Below, piece after piece: positions 29,992 through 42,023 of a stretch of DNA of 64,000 nucleotides. The position numbers and the translations under genes are program-made. Positions within the stretch are counted from its first letter, which is position 1. The number at the start of each line of letters is the position of its first letter. The stretch is from the NCBI GenBank assembly GCA_019059635.1, contig JAGVRJ010000005.1, positions 124,001 through 188,000 on the forward strand. The letters are read 5' to 3'. The stretch is from Proales similis (taxonomy: Eukaryota; Rotifera; Eurotatoria; Ploima; Proalidae). Below the pieces are notes generated by a model. The model had not been told where the DNA came from. It made no database searches and was given only the letters and a program-made list of their open reading frames with translations.

Positions 29992-31841
29992 ACCAATGTT
30001 GAGACCGAAGCGAAAAAAGCTGAATTGGAAAAAAAGCAACCTTTTTGGTGTTTGGAGATTCGTCGCGAGTTCGATGATGAATGTCAATCTTTCTGACTGC
30101 GGCTGCTTGATCGGTGTCGAGATCTGATTGATTTGACTCGCAGTCGCTGGAATCCTCTTCACTTGAATGATCCGAGTCGGCTTCTTGGACTTCAAATCCC
30201 TCTGGATCGAAGCCGTGAATTTTGGCGTAAATGAGCTCCTGGCCCGCTTTGGCTCTTCTTATGTCACGTTCGATGTCTACTACTTCATCGATGGTGGTCG
30301 GAATGAATGCCTGCTTGAACACTTCATCGTCAAGCTTCTCAATTTCGGTCAACGTGCCTCTCTCTGCGGCCACTTGCATCAGCCTTTCCAAATGCTCTTC
30401 CACGTTTGTTTCGTTCACACTTTGATCGGTGACAAAGTCAAATAGCTCTCTGGTGGTCATTACTGGCACTGCCTTTTTCTTGAAGAACTCTGCAAAGCGA
30501 GTCGAAATGAGAGGATGCCAGAAAATAGAAAAAAGAGTGTACCGACCATTTACGTTGGTGCAGTCTTTGCGCAGAAATTCGAGCGCATGCGGGTGGTCAT
30601 GTTCAACGCTCTGGGAGACGTCGATTATGTAGACTTCGTCGTTCAAGAGCAGCATATTGAACTCGCTCAAGTCGGCGTGAACGAGACGCGCATCTTTGTA
30701 AATTCTCTGCAGCAACCGGACGCAGTCGAGATAGAGAGTTCGCGCGAGAGACTCGTCGATCTTGGCGTCTTTCAGTAGCGGTGCAGGCACCCCGCGCTCG
30801 CCGACAAACTCCATTGCGAGCACGTGGCTTCTCAAGTGAAGCGGCTTCGGACAGCGGATGTTCGCCTGCTGGAATCGGTTCAAGTTCCTAAACTCCTTCT
30901 CGGCCCACGTGCGCACCATTTTGCGCGGGTTGTGACGACAGTAGCCATTTCGGAAGCGGAACTCGCCAGTCACATACTTGTCTCTGTCCTTGAACACCAG
31001 AATGGACGTCTTGTAGATTTTCACCGCAATGTCGCCTGTGCTCGATGTGGCATGGTAAACGTTGGCCTCTTTGCCCGAGCTGATGCAGCCGTTCAGCTCG
31101 TCAATGAAGCATCTCTGGATCATTTTGAAGATTATCATTCTTGTGCGAGGATCCATCACTTGCTCGACAGTCGCTCGGTCTGCTTTGTCTTTGCCCTTTA
31201 TTTTGCTGTTTCGACCGGTCGCTTTAAGATTCCAATGCGTTGGCCTTGAATATTTGACACTTACTCGGTGCCGTCCATTGCTGTGTCGAACTTGGCCGAC
31301 AACGGCTCATATTGGTCTTTTATTCATTTGTTTTTTTTTGTTTTAAATCAGTTATCAAATTAGTTATCAAATTTTCAAATTGAAGACAGCCAACCGATTT
31401 TTATCTTGTCCATGTAACGGTTCATGAACTTGGGCTGTGAATAAAAGCGTCAACGAATCGAGCGGCTGTTGAACAGGCTGAACATGGACATACCTGGTAT
31501 GAGCTCTTCTTCACACCGACTTGAATCGCTCGGTCTGAGTTCTAGTTGAGAGATAAATTTAGAGTGAAACAAGAGCAAATTCAGCGGCTTTTTTACAGCT
31601 TGAGAGTTGGGCCCAGGCTGAGATGTTGAGCCTAGCTCGTCGTCAAAGTCAGAGTAAACCTCGTCATCTTCCTCGTCATCATCAAAGCTGTCAGAATGAA
31701 GCTTCATCTGACTCATGCTCTGAGTAGGTGCTTGCTGACTAGAAGCGAATCTGCCTATCAAGCTGAAATAAAGTTGCCAAAACAGTCGTCAGTTCACCAT
31801 TCAACTGCTTCTTCAGCGTCTTCAAATTGAAGCGGATCCAT
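29875..31841 (-). CDS. RIOK1: RIO-type serine/threonine kinase RIOK1
   Basis: Multi-exon gene, ATG 31841-31839, stop TAA 29877-29875. The first exon [14 protein letters not shown] joins over a 35-bp intron to an acidic segment ([19 protein letters not shown]) typical of RIOK1. The core reads [30 protein letters not shown] (P-loop), [28 protein letters not shown] (catalytic HxD) and [22 protein letters not shown] (metal-binding DVSQ). The C-terminus is basic ([20 protein letters not shown]). RIOK1 is an atypical kinase/ATPase needed for late 40S ribosome maturation and bound to PRMT5. It lies 145 bp downstream of FARS2 on the same strand. Its 3' end falls in the 214-bp duplicated segment; a dead partial copy is at 28280-28403. 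Confidence 0.93.
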
Positions 31842-31985
31842 TTGTTGAGCGGCAAAACTCTGCTAAAGGGCAATATGTCGAAATTTAAATTATGGCCAAC
31901 TTGGCAAGATATGCGATAAGCCAGCTATTGACATCTGGCTTCCGAATGAAGAGTAAAGCTGAGTCTGGTTCAGATGCGCGATTTA

Positions 31986-33686
31986 TTAGCGAATTTGAAC
32001 GCCTAGCTTGGAAACGGCCTGCTCAGATATTTCCTTGTGAACCTGGTTTACTTCCGACTGCTTAAGAGTGCGTTCCATCGACCGGTACACAATTCGATAG
32101 CAGTGGCTGCGTCGGTTGATTTTCTTGTTCTCAAACTCGTCTATGAGCTCGACTTGCTCGACCATATCGCCGGCCACGTCACGCACAAGATCGTAAAAAT
32201 CATTGGAGCTGAATTCGCCATCAGTCGGCAGCCAAAATGAAATGTCGTTCTTGCACTGTGGATAAACGCTCACTGGCTTTACAGACAAAAGAGTTTCAGT
32301 GCTGCATGTTCGAGGCAGGAGATTAGGCAAGAGCAACCTTGTATTTGACTTTTTTGGAAAAGTCTGCGTCGTCGTATTTGAACTGGGAGAGAAAGCCTGA
32401 GTCACGGCTCCAGAATATGCGAATATCGGGTATGTCGTAGAGGATCATTGCCCAGCGCTCAAGGCCTAGTCCGAACGCCCATGAGATGTACTCGCCTGCG
32501 CCGGCGTTTTTCAGAATCTTGTGTTCCAACACCCCACAACCCTTATTTGAGGCAACGGCTCAACAGTAGCTCAACAGGAAAGTAAGAAAACAAGAAGCGC
32601 TTACGAGCACTTCGTACCAGACGCCGTTGTACTCAATCTCGAGCTCCCAGGACGGATGCGTGAATGGAAAGTAGGCGTCCACCCATCTGGTTTTGAGTTT
32701 GTTGGCTGCGATGGAAGAGTCAGATTATGGGTTAGGACGAACGATTAGGGCGTGACTCAGTTCGAGCAGATTTTTCTTTTCAAACTCACATCCGCCAAAC
32801 ACAAACTGAGCAAGTTGAGTGAGGCAGTTTTTAAGCTCTAGTTCGACTAGTTTAGTCGCGTCCAGAGTGTAGACCGCTTGCTTCTCTTTGTTTCGTATTT
32901 GCTCGTTTGGCTCGAACAAGGCGAGTTGGTCGCTCGACTCTTTGAACAACTTGATCATCCGTTGAAAGTAAAGTAGGCCACCACAGCCACATTGGCAAGC
33001 AATCGAATCAAAATGCTTACTTGACTCTGATTGAATAGGCGAACACCGTCGCACTGATGAAACACCGGATAGTGTTTTGAGTCGATTTCGTCTCGTCTGT
33101 AAACGTCGCCGAACGTTAGAAACGCGTCCAGTCCCGACCGAATGAGCTCCGCGTCGTGTGCGGTCGTGTGTGCTCGCAGCAGGAAGTTTTTGTTTACGTA
33201 AAAATTGTCTTTTTTGCTTCGGCTCACGTGATCTTTGGGAGTGAGCAGGCTATAAGCAGCCAATAGAATAGAGCGTTAAACAGAGCGTTTTAGATCAGCC
33301 GAGAGAAGGACAAGGGAGGGTTTAGCGAGCACAAGGACAGCCATGTACCTGTCGAAATTCTGCTGTGTAGACACGATCGGCTTGAACTGGTCGTAAACAG
33401 AGAATATCGGCGTGCCGTATCGATTTGTAAACTTGGAGTAGAAAAAGTGCTGAATCTTACGCATTAAATGATTTAGCGGATGATAGGGAGTATGCAAAAG
33501 GTTCCTGTCGAGCTTCTCAATGATGTTGGGCGTCACGTTTGTCCACTCGTCACGCTCATACTCTTTTCCAAACAGCTTCAACTTGTTCTCATTGCACGTG
33601 CGAGTGAGACTCAGCTGACGAGCGCCAATTAATTGTTTGGTCAGTTTGCTCTGGCGAGCCAGTAAATTGGCAAAAATCGCCCGCAT
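31986..33686 (-). CDS. FARS2: mitochondrial phenylalanyl-tRNA synthetase
   Basis: Multi-exon gene, ATG 33686-33684, stop TAA 31988-31986. The N-terminus [15 protein letters not shown] is a basic amphipathic presequence. A class II synthetase core follows: [33 protein letters not shown], motif 2 [19 protein letters not shown], the substrate region [26 protein letters not shown], and motif 3 [33 protein letters not shown]. The C-terminal ferredoxin-fold anticodon-binding domain reads [56 protein letters not shown]. This monomeric form is the mitochondrial enzyme, which charges tRNA-Phe. Introns are short. RIOK1 follows closely on the same strand. Confidence 0.95.
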
Positions 33687-34147
33687 CCTTCCGAATCGTC
33701 AATTACAGATTTGTCAACGAGCAGCGCTAAAACAGCAATACAAGAACACACAAGGCAACAGGCGCGATCGAATAACAAGCGAACGAGCAAAGTAAGAAGC
33801 AGACGGCCAAACGAGCTATTATTTCACAATCGGGTGCAACAAGTTTTGCTCGAGCAGCATACGAAGCCGGTATGAATTTGGGTTGCAATTTAGACTTGAC
33901 AGCAACAGTCAATTGGGCCTCTTTCCCACTACTGCTTATTTCGACTTTTTTAGATTGGTTTATAAAAATCAACATTTTTTAAAAGAATCTAGAAGGGCCT
34001 AACTATGATGAGAAATTTTAGGTCGTCTATTTATCACTTTATTGAAAAATTGCATTAAATCTAAATTAGATTGAAAGTCAATCGTTTTGACCATTTCTTT
34101 ACTTCGTGAACAATATCAGTTAAAAAACAAGTTCAATAAACAAAGGT
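33687..34147. other. intergenic between FARS2 and HS3ST-B copy 2
   Basis: No gene recognised; becomes AT-rich towards 34000-34140. An AATAAA-like site near 34136 is not linked to a gene. Confidence 0.3.
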
Positions 34148-34287
34148 AACACGGATCGTTGATTTCTTCTCAGTTGACCTATTAATTGTTAAAACTCAAA
34201 TAAATTTACCCAGTAATAAGAAAAATTTAAATTTTATGTCTTACTTGATAAATCTTCGGACCAATTTAATGCGTTTTCTTTCTCAAC
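34148..34287 (+). repeat. shared 5' flank of HS3ST B-unit, copy 2
   Basis: Nearly identical to 28513-28656; homology starts abruptly at ACACGGATCGTTG after unrelated sequence. Confidence 0.75.
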
Positions 34288-35304
34288 ATGGTTGTCAAAA
34301 ATACCTGGATGAAAATCGTTTTTCTTGGTGTTTGTACCAGCGCCACTGTTATTTTTTGGACTTTATCGATCTCAGCTAAAGGACGTCCGAATCAGCAAGA
34401 ACAACCAAGAATCCTTTCTCCTGTGCCCGAACCCCGTGCGAACTGCACTGTTGTGCGTAAAGAAAAATCGACAATCAAGCTGTTTCCGAACTTTTTGATT
34501 ATTGGCACAGCCAAGTGCGGCACAGGCACCCTGAAGCTGTTTCTTGAAAAGCATCCATTTGTCTTCAGCCACAAAAGAGAAGAAGCCGAATTTTTCGATT
34601 TGGATCCAATGCCCGAAGTCAGCTGGTATCTCGAAAAAATGCCCACCATCACTCTCAAGCAGTACAGTACCATAACCAATCTAGTTGTCATGTCTAAAAG
34701 GCCTCAATTCAGTGAGCCTCACGCTCTAAAACGGCTCGTGGAATTTAACCCGTGGATGCGGGTTGCCATGATCTTCTGTGATCCTGTTGATAGAGTTGAG
34801 TCATATCTCACCGAAATAATTCCCTCTAATTTGTGGCATCCTGAGTTCAAAGAATTGATTCCAAAAGTCGTCGATGAACTCAATTCAGGGGCGCCAATCC
34901 AACAAATAGTTGATAAGTATGACCAAGATATGCTTCTTCTGATCAGCAGAGGCCATTACGGAGCTTTCTTACAAAATCTCTATCAACACTTGCCACCCGA
35001 GCAGGTGCTTGTACTCGACGGTGCTCGACTCAAAACTGAACCATGGGCTGAGCTCGAAGTCGCTCAGCGCTTCCTTCGCCTGCCAGTTTTGATTACCAAA
35101 CAAAACTTCACCTTCTCGTCGGAAAGGGGCTTCTATTGTTTTAAGAACCAACAGGACGAATCGCTTGAATGCTTAAACGAGAGAAAAGGCCGCGAACACG
35201 TTTACAAACTGTCAAACGATACGCGATCACGACTGACCGCTTACTACGAGCCGCACATGAAACACCTGCAAAGAATTTCCAACCGAACATTTCTGTTTGG
35301 CTGA
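34288..35304 (+). CDS. heparan sulfate 3-O-sulfotransferase-like protein, subfamily B copy 2
   Basis: Intronless CDS of 338 residues, closely similar to the copy at 28657. It has the anchor, GTAKCGTGTLKLFLEKHP, REEAEFF, CDPVDRVESYLTEI, EQVLVLDGARLK and GFYCF..ECLNERKGREH. The acceptor-side EKTP of HS3STs is SKRP here too. Similarity to the other B copy ends a few bases after the stop codon, so the duplicated unit is only about 1.16 kb. It is intact and probably expressed; whether it is still a sulfotransferase is open. Confidence 0.82.
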   Translation: MVVKNTWMKIVFLGVCTSATVIFWTLSISAKGRPNQQEQPRILSPVPEPRANCTVVRKEKSTIKLFPNFLIIGTAKCGTGTLKLFLEKHPFVFSHKREEAEFFDLDPMPEVSWYLEKMPTITLKQYSTITNLVVMSKRPQFSEPHALKRLVEFNPWMRVAMIFCDPVDRVESYLTEIIPSNLWHPEFKELIPKVVDELNSGAPIQQIVDKYDQDMLLLISRGHYGAFLQNLYQHLPPEQVLVLDGARLKTEPWAELEVAQRFLRLPVLITKQNFTFSSERGFYCFKNQQDESLECLNERKGREHVYKLSNDTRSRLTAYYEPHMKHLQRISNRTFLFG

Positions 35305-35572
35305 GATGAAATCATCTATTCCACCTTATTTCCCATCTTTACCCTTAATGAAATTTATTTCTCCTGCTTCTCTCTTTTTTTAAATTTCCTATTTTCGCCT
35401 CGAAAAGCTGGAAGATGTCAAATGCATTCAAGACTCCAAAGACTGGCCGAGTCAAGAAAGAGCGGATTTATTTCAATCGGGTTATATAAAATAGTAAAAT
35501 AGAGATTATGGTTTTTTTGGTGTATTGAGTAGGCTTTAAACATGCGACCAAGAGAATGGGAAGAAGAATAGA

Positions 35573-37852
35573 TTAGCAGAGCGTTCCGTAACTAAGCATT
35601 GAGTTGGAGTTTTTGTAGTTGAGTTTGATTTTCTTCTCAATTTTCACATTCTCATCGAGCACTATTTCGTCTAGTGGCTGGATCTTTGTGAATGAGAAAT
35701 GCGTTTGAGCACGCTGCATGCGAGCCGGTTGTTGCGGCGGCGGTGATTCAGTCAGCACATTTATGGTCGAGTTGTATTTTGTGCTTTTGCATGGCTCAAA
35801 CAGAATCGAGTTTGAGTAGGATGAATTGGACCGTTTTGGCGCGCCAGATCCAAGGGTTGATCGTTGACTGGACGCAAACTTGAGAGATTCGTCAATGTCA
35901 TCGAGACTGTCAGAGCAGCTGTCTTGCCCATTGGCTGGCACGTTTTCTGTCGAACTTTGGACAATTGACGAGACTGCTGCCCGTTCGACTTTGAAGCCGC
36001 CCATTTCTTCATTTGAGTATTCGCTTTCACTTTTCAACTGATCGTTTAAATTGTCCACAAGGCTCTCGACGTCCATTTCGCTGAAGCAGTTTTTAACTCT
36101 GGTGCGCGCCAATGGCATTTTTCTTCGCTTTGACGGCTCGGTCCCGATGCCTGCCAGTAGCTGAAGTTCGGCCTCGGCCTCCAACTGCCTGACCAGTATC
36201 TCTAGTCTTTTCAGTTCGTCGTTTTCGTTCGATTCGACTGTTTCTGTAGTGTTTGGTGTTGGAAAGAAGCTGGCCACCTCCATGTCGCAGAGAATGTCTT
36301 CTTGACGAAATTGCTGCTCGCTGCCCTTCCGGGCCAATCCTCTGAACGCTGAGCGAGTTTGACTGTTTGAACTGCGCGATTTGCCGCTTCGTCCGGACGT
36401 CAAGCTTCTGCCGATATTCTTGCTGAAGCTAAACGTCTTGTAGTCCTGATCGATGTTTTCCAGATTGACCCGCGTCTGCAGCGGGTTGTTGTCATAATTG
36501 TTCAATTTAGACGATGTTCTAGGGTTGAGCCGCTTTTCAATATTAAGCGAGTAAAAGGCGGGCGTTAGCTTGTCCTCGGTCGAGCTGGTCAGCACGATCG
36601 GCTTGAACATTTTGGGCGAGCGGTTGTTGAACGAAGTAGACGAGACGCCCGACGAGGTTGAAGTGAGATCGTGAGCAGCGTTCTTTCTGATCGCCACTTG
36701 CTCCGGCCAGGCAGACGACTCGGACGAGGCGCTTGAAGAACGGTTGTCCCAAACCTCACCGCCAGTGCCCACGCATTTCTCAGACGTGCGCTTGGCCGAT
36801 GCCGTTTGAGCTTTCATCTGATTCGTAGGCTCATTGTTGGTGCTAAATCTATCTCGCAAGCTGGGCTTGTTCGTAGAGCCCACCTTGAACATGCGACGCA
36901 ACGAATTGAATCCGTTCTGAATGAGACCGACACTCTGCATCGATCTGTCTTCGCATTTTATCTTGTCTGCGTTTGCTTGAAGAGTAGAACGAGCAATCGT
37001 TCCCGACTTAAAAGAGTCCGCAGTGAGTGTGATGACCGACTTGGGGCCGTTTTGCGTCTGATGTCTAGCGAGCAGGTGAGGTCGGGACAAGTGATAGGCC
37101 GAGTAGATGTCTTCATCGTCGACAACTTCGCACGCCTCGCTTCGACCTCGGACCACTCGATCTACTCCGCCCAGGTATTTGCCGAGTCTTTGGCGCCAAT
37201 TTGTTCGAGACGAATGGCTCGTGCCCGTCTTTTTTGCGTAGTTGAGCGCTTTGCTTAGTAGGCCAGCGGAGTTGCTGTTGGCGTTGCTGCTGCTGCTGCT
37301 GTTCATGTGCTTGGATTTGCCTATTTGGGGCTCGTGACTGCTAGGCTTCGTCTGAGAGCTGGTCGGAAAGGCCAACGACGACCGCTTCCTGCCCATTTTG
37401 TGCAGCATGTAGCTCGGCAAAGTGTTCATGTCACCGCCAAAGTCAAAGTCTTTGGTGGTTTCTTCGTTGTCGTATTGACTTAGGCGCTTAAAATCACAGG
37501 TTTGATGCGAGTATGAGAGTGAGGTGCCACTCGGCGCATCCTTCTCGTCCTCGAACCGAGCTGGCTTGCTTTGACTAGACGCCGATTGTTTCTGTCGCGA
37601 GCGGTTCAAACTAACCGAACTTGCTGGTGATGAAGACTGCTCGCACGAGCCTTGACGAGCCATGAGAGTTGACGAAGTTTCCCGGGCTCTTAGCGACCAT
37701 TCGTCCTTTCTCGGTCGCATAGGCACGTTATTACTGTGATTATTGTTGTTGTTGTTTTTATTGCTGTTTTTGCTGCTAGTTTTGTTCTTGTTGTTTCCGC
37801 ATTGGTCGTTGTTGGTGCTGTTCATTCTACGGGACCGTTCGGCAGCCAGCAT
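35573..37852 (-). CDS. Ser/Asn-rich protein of unknown function
   Basis: A 759-codon open frame, ATG 37852-37850; stop at 35575-35573. I do not recognise the family. The protein is mostly low complexity: an Asn/Lys run near the N-terminus (NKNKTSSKNSNKNNNNNNHS), many Ser-rich stretches, and a few more ordered parts. The latter include TLPSYMLHKMGRKRSS, an acidic helix NDELKRLEILVRQLEAEAELQLL, and CFSEMDVESLVDNLNDQLKSESEY. No membrane segment, signal peptide or known domain is seen. The length makes chance unlikely. Upstream exons are possible, since a splice-like GAGGAGTAAGA occurs just 5' of the ATG. It is likely a cytoplasmic or nuclear disordered protein. Confidence 0.6.
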   Translation of the reverse strand: MLAAERSRRMNSTNNDQCGNNKNKTSSKNSNKNNNNNNHSNNVPMRPRKDEWSLRARETSSTLMARQGSCEQSSSPASSVSLNRSRQKQSASSQSKPARFEDEKDAPSGTSLSYSHQTCDFKRLSQYDNEETTKDFDFGGDMNTLPSYMLHKMGRKRSSLAFPTSSQTKPSSHEPQIGKSKHMNSSSSSNANSNSAGLLSKALNYAKKTGTSHSSRTNWRQRLGKYLGGVDRVVRGRSEACEVVDDEDIYSAYHLSRPHLLARHQTQNGPKSVITLTADSFKSGTIARSTLQANADKIKCEDRSMQSVGLIQNGFNSLRRMFKVGSTNKPSLRDRFSTNNEPTNQMKAQTASAKRTSEKCVGTGGEVWDNRSSSASSESSAWPEQVAIRKNAAHDLTSTSSGVSSTSFNNRSPKMFKPIVLTSSTEDKLTPAFYSLNIEKRLNPRTSSKLNNYDNNPLQTRVNLENIDQDYKTFSFSKNIGRSLTSGRSGKSRSSNSQTRSAFRGLARKGSEQQFRQEDILCDMEVASFFPTPNTTETVESNENDELKRLEILVRQLEAEAELQLLAGIGTEPSKRRKMPLARTRVKNCFSEMDVESLVDNLNDQLKSESEYSNEEMGGFKVERAAVSSIVQSSTENVPANGQDSCSDSLDDIDESLKFASSQRSTLGSGAPKRSNSSYSNSILFEPCKSTKYNSTINVLTESPPPQQPARMQRAQTHFSFTKIQPLDEIVLDENVKIEKKIKLNYKNSNSMLSYGTLC

Positions 37853-40800
37853 TTCTCTGTGGCGTTGGTCTTACTCCTCGTCCTCGATTTCAACAATCTG
37901 CTCAGCTGCTCAGAGCTCGCATGCCTTGTTCGCTTTAAGAATCAGCGATTTCGCTCAAATAAACGAATGAACAAAGGATCCGGACCGCACCTTGCCTAGT
38001 TCGTTTATCTAAAATGACAAAAAAAAATTCCGATCTGAGTAGAGCCAAAGAGCAAAGGAGCACGCAATGCGATTTAGAGTATCACAGTGAACGAGCGAGC
38101 AATCATGCATTTGGAGAGAAATTTTAATTATTTAAATGATCAGAACGCGGGGAGGAGGGGAGCAGGAGCCGAGAAGATTTTAGATATTTCTTTTTGCGAG
38201 TTGATTGTCATGCAAGCACGAGGCTCAAGTTGAAAATGAGACTACACAGAGAAATCAGAGACTAAAGGGCGATATTTAAACGCTCGTTCAAGATCTCTTC
38301 AGCGATGGACGTGTTTTGAGCGAACTAGACAAAGACCGCCATGTGTCATTCAAACGATGAAAACGGGTGGTGGCGGGCACCGGACGGGGAAAAAGAGCGA
38401 ACGTAGATTGGCAAATATTTTGGGCAGACGAAACAAAGAAAGACTAACTTGTGAAAATAAGAAAGATGCAGAGGTCTATGCAGAGATAAAGCTGAGTAAA
38501 CAAGCGATGAATGATTGTGATGCATCAATCAACTCGACCAGATAGACTCACATGATTTATCTACTCGCTTTGGTACATTTCAACTGACCAGCATGAGAGG
38601 CCAACTGATTGTAGCTGCCTCAATTGCCAACGCACACGCGCACAAAGTAAGCACCATCGCTGCGTCAGACCAGCGCCGGCACCACTGTATATCGGGGCGA
38701 TTCGTTAATTCTCTCTTTCGATTATCTAATTTAGGCAGACCGCATTTCACTTCACTTCAGACCGCATTTATGGCCGTCTAATGGCACGTGAGAGTTCGAT
38801 AAAGGCAATAATTTAGAAAAGGCGCGCCAATCGACGATCCGATAAGAACCCAGCGCCACGAGCGATGAGAAGCGAGTGGCAAAAGAGCACTGAACTAGAA
38901 TGAAGTGCATCCGCGGCCAAAATTAGCAGCGCCTGCTCGCTGCCCTTCTCAACTGGTCACTCAGGCGTTCGTTTGACGAGAGCTTTTAGTGCAGCAACTA
39001 GGTCAGCTGTCGCAGGCTCGCGCTCTAAGAGTCAGCTGACTTGCTCCTATATGCTAGGGCTTCTTTGAATCTGATTCGGAGAGTCTGTTTAGCTCGGCTT
39101 TGTCTTCAGCATCTACTTGCCGACCGCGTTCATACATTGGACGGCGAATAAACTCAAAATGAACAGTGAACAGGACGGGATTAGAAACGAGCGGCAGCTC
39201 TCTCTCTCTGTCACAATCGAAATGAAACGAGCGAATCATGATTGAGTCGCAAACAATATAAATCATGTAAATGAGCTTCTGAGAAACAAAAATAGCCGCT
39301 TCAGCTTGACTCTCATTTTCAGTGTCGATCAGGCGAATGCTTGATGGTATGTCTCCTCTGCTCGCTCGCTCTCAATCAAGTATAGTGAACGCTTTCAAGC
39401 CCGATTGCAATTTAATTTGAGAGTCGGGACGAATTATTTAATGCGGTCATTAAGGCCGAGAACGAGCCGGACTGGTCGCACGCCGGCGCGGTGCCGGGGA
39501 AAAATATTTGCGCTTAATTTTAATCGGCGAGCGAGTGGCCCAAAACGAGTCGAATGAAAGAACGCGGCTGTTGATTCGGATATCAACGGAAAACGCCGCC
39601 ATATCGATTGATTCACAACTCGGCCACATAACGGCGTCAGTGTAGGCGGCGGCAGCAGAGAATAATCAAGTGCCGAGCTATTTATCGGCTACGAGAGTGT
39701 CCGCTTGGCTTATTCATCCGTCCGTTTGGTTGTTTTCTCTGCCTCTCTGGGTCCCTCGATCTCACTCTCTCTCTCTCTCACTGTGACTCCCCTCTCTGTC
39801 CTTTTGGGCCAATACTGCTCAAGCGACCGACGAGGCGTAGATGAAACGCTCAAGAGCTAGCAAATGAGTGAAGCAAGCAAGCAGTGTGATAACAGTAGCA
39901 ATGCTAGTCGGCAAATAAGAACCATCCGCGCCCGATTCGAGTGTCAACACTAGTGCACTTGTCAAGCTGGTGAGTTATTTGTTTGAAAGCAATTAAAGCC
40001 TTAGAGGACTCATGATGATGATGATGATTGTGAACTCCTCCTAGTCCCTTGTCTTCTTCTTCTTCTCTGTTCGCCGAGCTCGTTATTGTTGTCCGGTGTG
40101 CCGCTCACTTGAGGCCAGTACGGGGTCAACGGTGACGACCAAAACGAGAGCCTATTAGAAGGCTTCATCTAATTTGGCGGCTCGCACTTGAATTGAACTA
40201 ACACGATGACATACGATCGCACGCAAGCAGCAAAGAATGCAATCGGCCTCAATGCAATGGGCCAAGGCTTCCAACCTCTTTAGATAGCGGATTTGCATCA
40301 TTTTCAGCAAATATTGACCGCGTATGCAAATTGCCCGTGTCGATCAACATGCCTGCAATAACATGAAAATCGAGGCCGCTTTAGTTGCGCAACAATGGCA
40401 GCTAGTAATGACCCCTGGGGCACAGTATTTCATCTCATCTTCACCTCGTCTTGACAAGTTGCTTGCCTACTCCACTTTACAAACACGCCCCCTCTGTTGC
40501 TCGCCTCAAACTCGCCCGCTCTCACACACACACACAAGAGTTGGCCAAGCACTCGGTCTTGTTGGCTCTACTCGTGCTCATTGAAGTGCTCCTCACTCGT
40601 TTTCTTTGTTTCAATCAGCGTTTGTTCTCGGCTTCTGTCCTCGCTCGCTCTGTCTGTGTTGGGTTCTATGCTCGTCTGTATCTGTCAAGCACGATGATGA
40701 ATTAGACGAGAATAGAGACGTCGGTCCCCATTTGAAAACGTGCCCGCAGGGGCCTCTGATTATTTAGACTCATCGAGCATGCTTGTGCTCTATGGTTTCT

Positions 40801-41984
40801 CTCCCGAACACTTATTGGACTCGTTGAGGCGGCGTTCGAGTGAGTGTGTGGTTTACAAGCGCTTCTGGCTGCGGCTCACTTAAAACTGAGTCAACAATAG
40901 GCGGCGGTGGCGGTGGCAGCAGCGCCGAGTCCAGATGATCATGAGAAGTAAGGCCGTGCTTGTGTTGAGAAGGCGTCAGAGTTTTGCCAATTACATAATT
41001 AAAGAGAGAAAAAGTTCAAAGAGGGGCGTTAGTGGCTAGGAAAGCACTGCTCGACGAGGTGCCGGGCCGTTGTGCTCAAATTAAAGCAACCGAGGCCGAA
41101 AATGCTCGTTTGCAACTGTTCATGGTAAGGAAGATGATCATGATTGTTTTTGCTTCGGCTGCTACTGCTGCCGCTGAATTGGTAAAGAGAGGAAAAGATC
41201 CTCCAGAGGCGATCAATGTCTGTTTAAACGCAAACTTGGCCGATCGGCGAGATAAAGCGCCGACCGACAGAATGAAGCGAACGAGCAGCTTAAATCTAAA
41301 TGAAGCGTGCCGCATTGAAGCAATTCATTTGCATCAATCAAATACCAATACATCCTTACGGACGATGCAAATGCCAAATGTCTTATTAGAAGCAAACTGA
41401 GCGCAAAGCATATGATCGGGGGAGGGGGGCCAGAATGCAAAATTATAGGCTCAGATCGAGGCCGGGACATGTTTAGGACGAATTAGAGAAGCTGACACAA
41501 ATTAGAGCGAGCAAATCGTGAACTCGTCACAAATATGGCGCTTGCTCGACAAATGCTGTAACTCGAGCCGAGCCGGCGTTCATATTAAACTGACTGAGCC
41601 GCCGCTCGTCTCTCCAACCTAAATAGAAGCCAGCCTCTTCATTAATTTTTCATCCGAACGTGGTTGATTGCGATCTAGCTTTAACTTGCGCTCATCAAAC
41701 CTTTGCCTCTTCTTCTTTTTGTACTCTCTGCTCTATACTCGCCTTCACTACCTCTCTCTCTATCTCTCTCTCTCTTTCTCTGGCCGTCTCTAACTCTACT
41801 CAACAATTGGCTTATCCAACGACTTTGCTGGAATAGACGAAATCAATGCGCGTCTTGCTTAGATAAAGGCTAAATCAAGAAAAATGAGGCGAACAAGAGC
41901 TGGCCCACATACGCAAATCCCATGCCCCTCGTGCAAACAACCAACAAACCACTCGCTATCGATCCAATGTGGTTAGTGTATATC

Positions 41985-42023
<39 letters not shown>

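Noticed and set aside
41032..41400. 120-codon plus-strand open frame
   Set aside because: No ATG at its start, low-information sequence and no family motif; likely chance in a gene-poor stretch.
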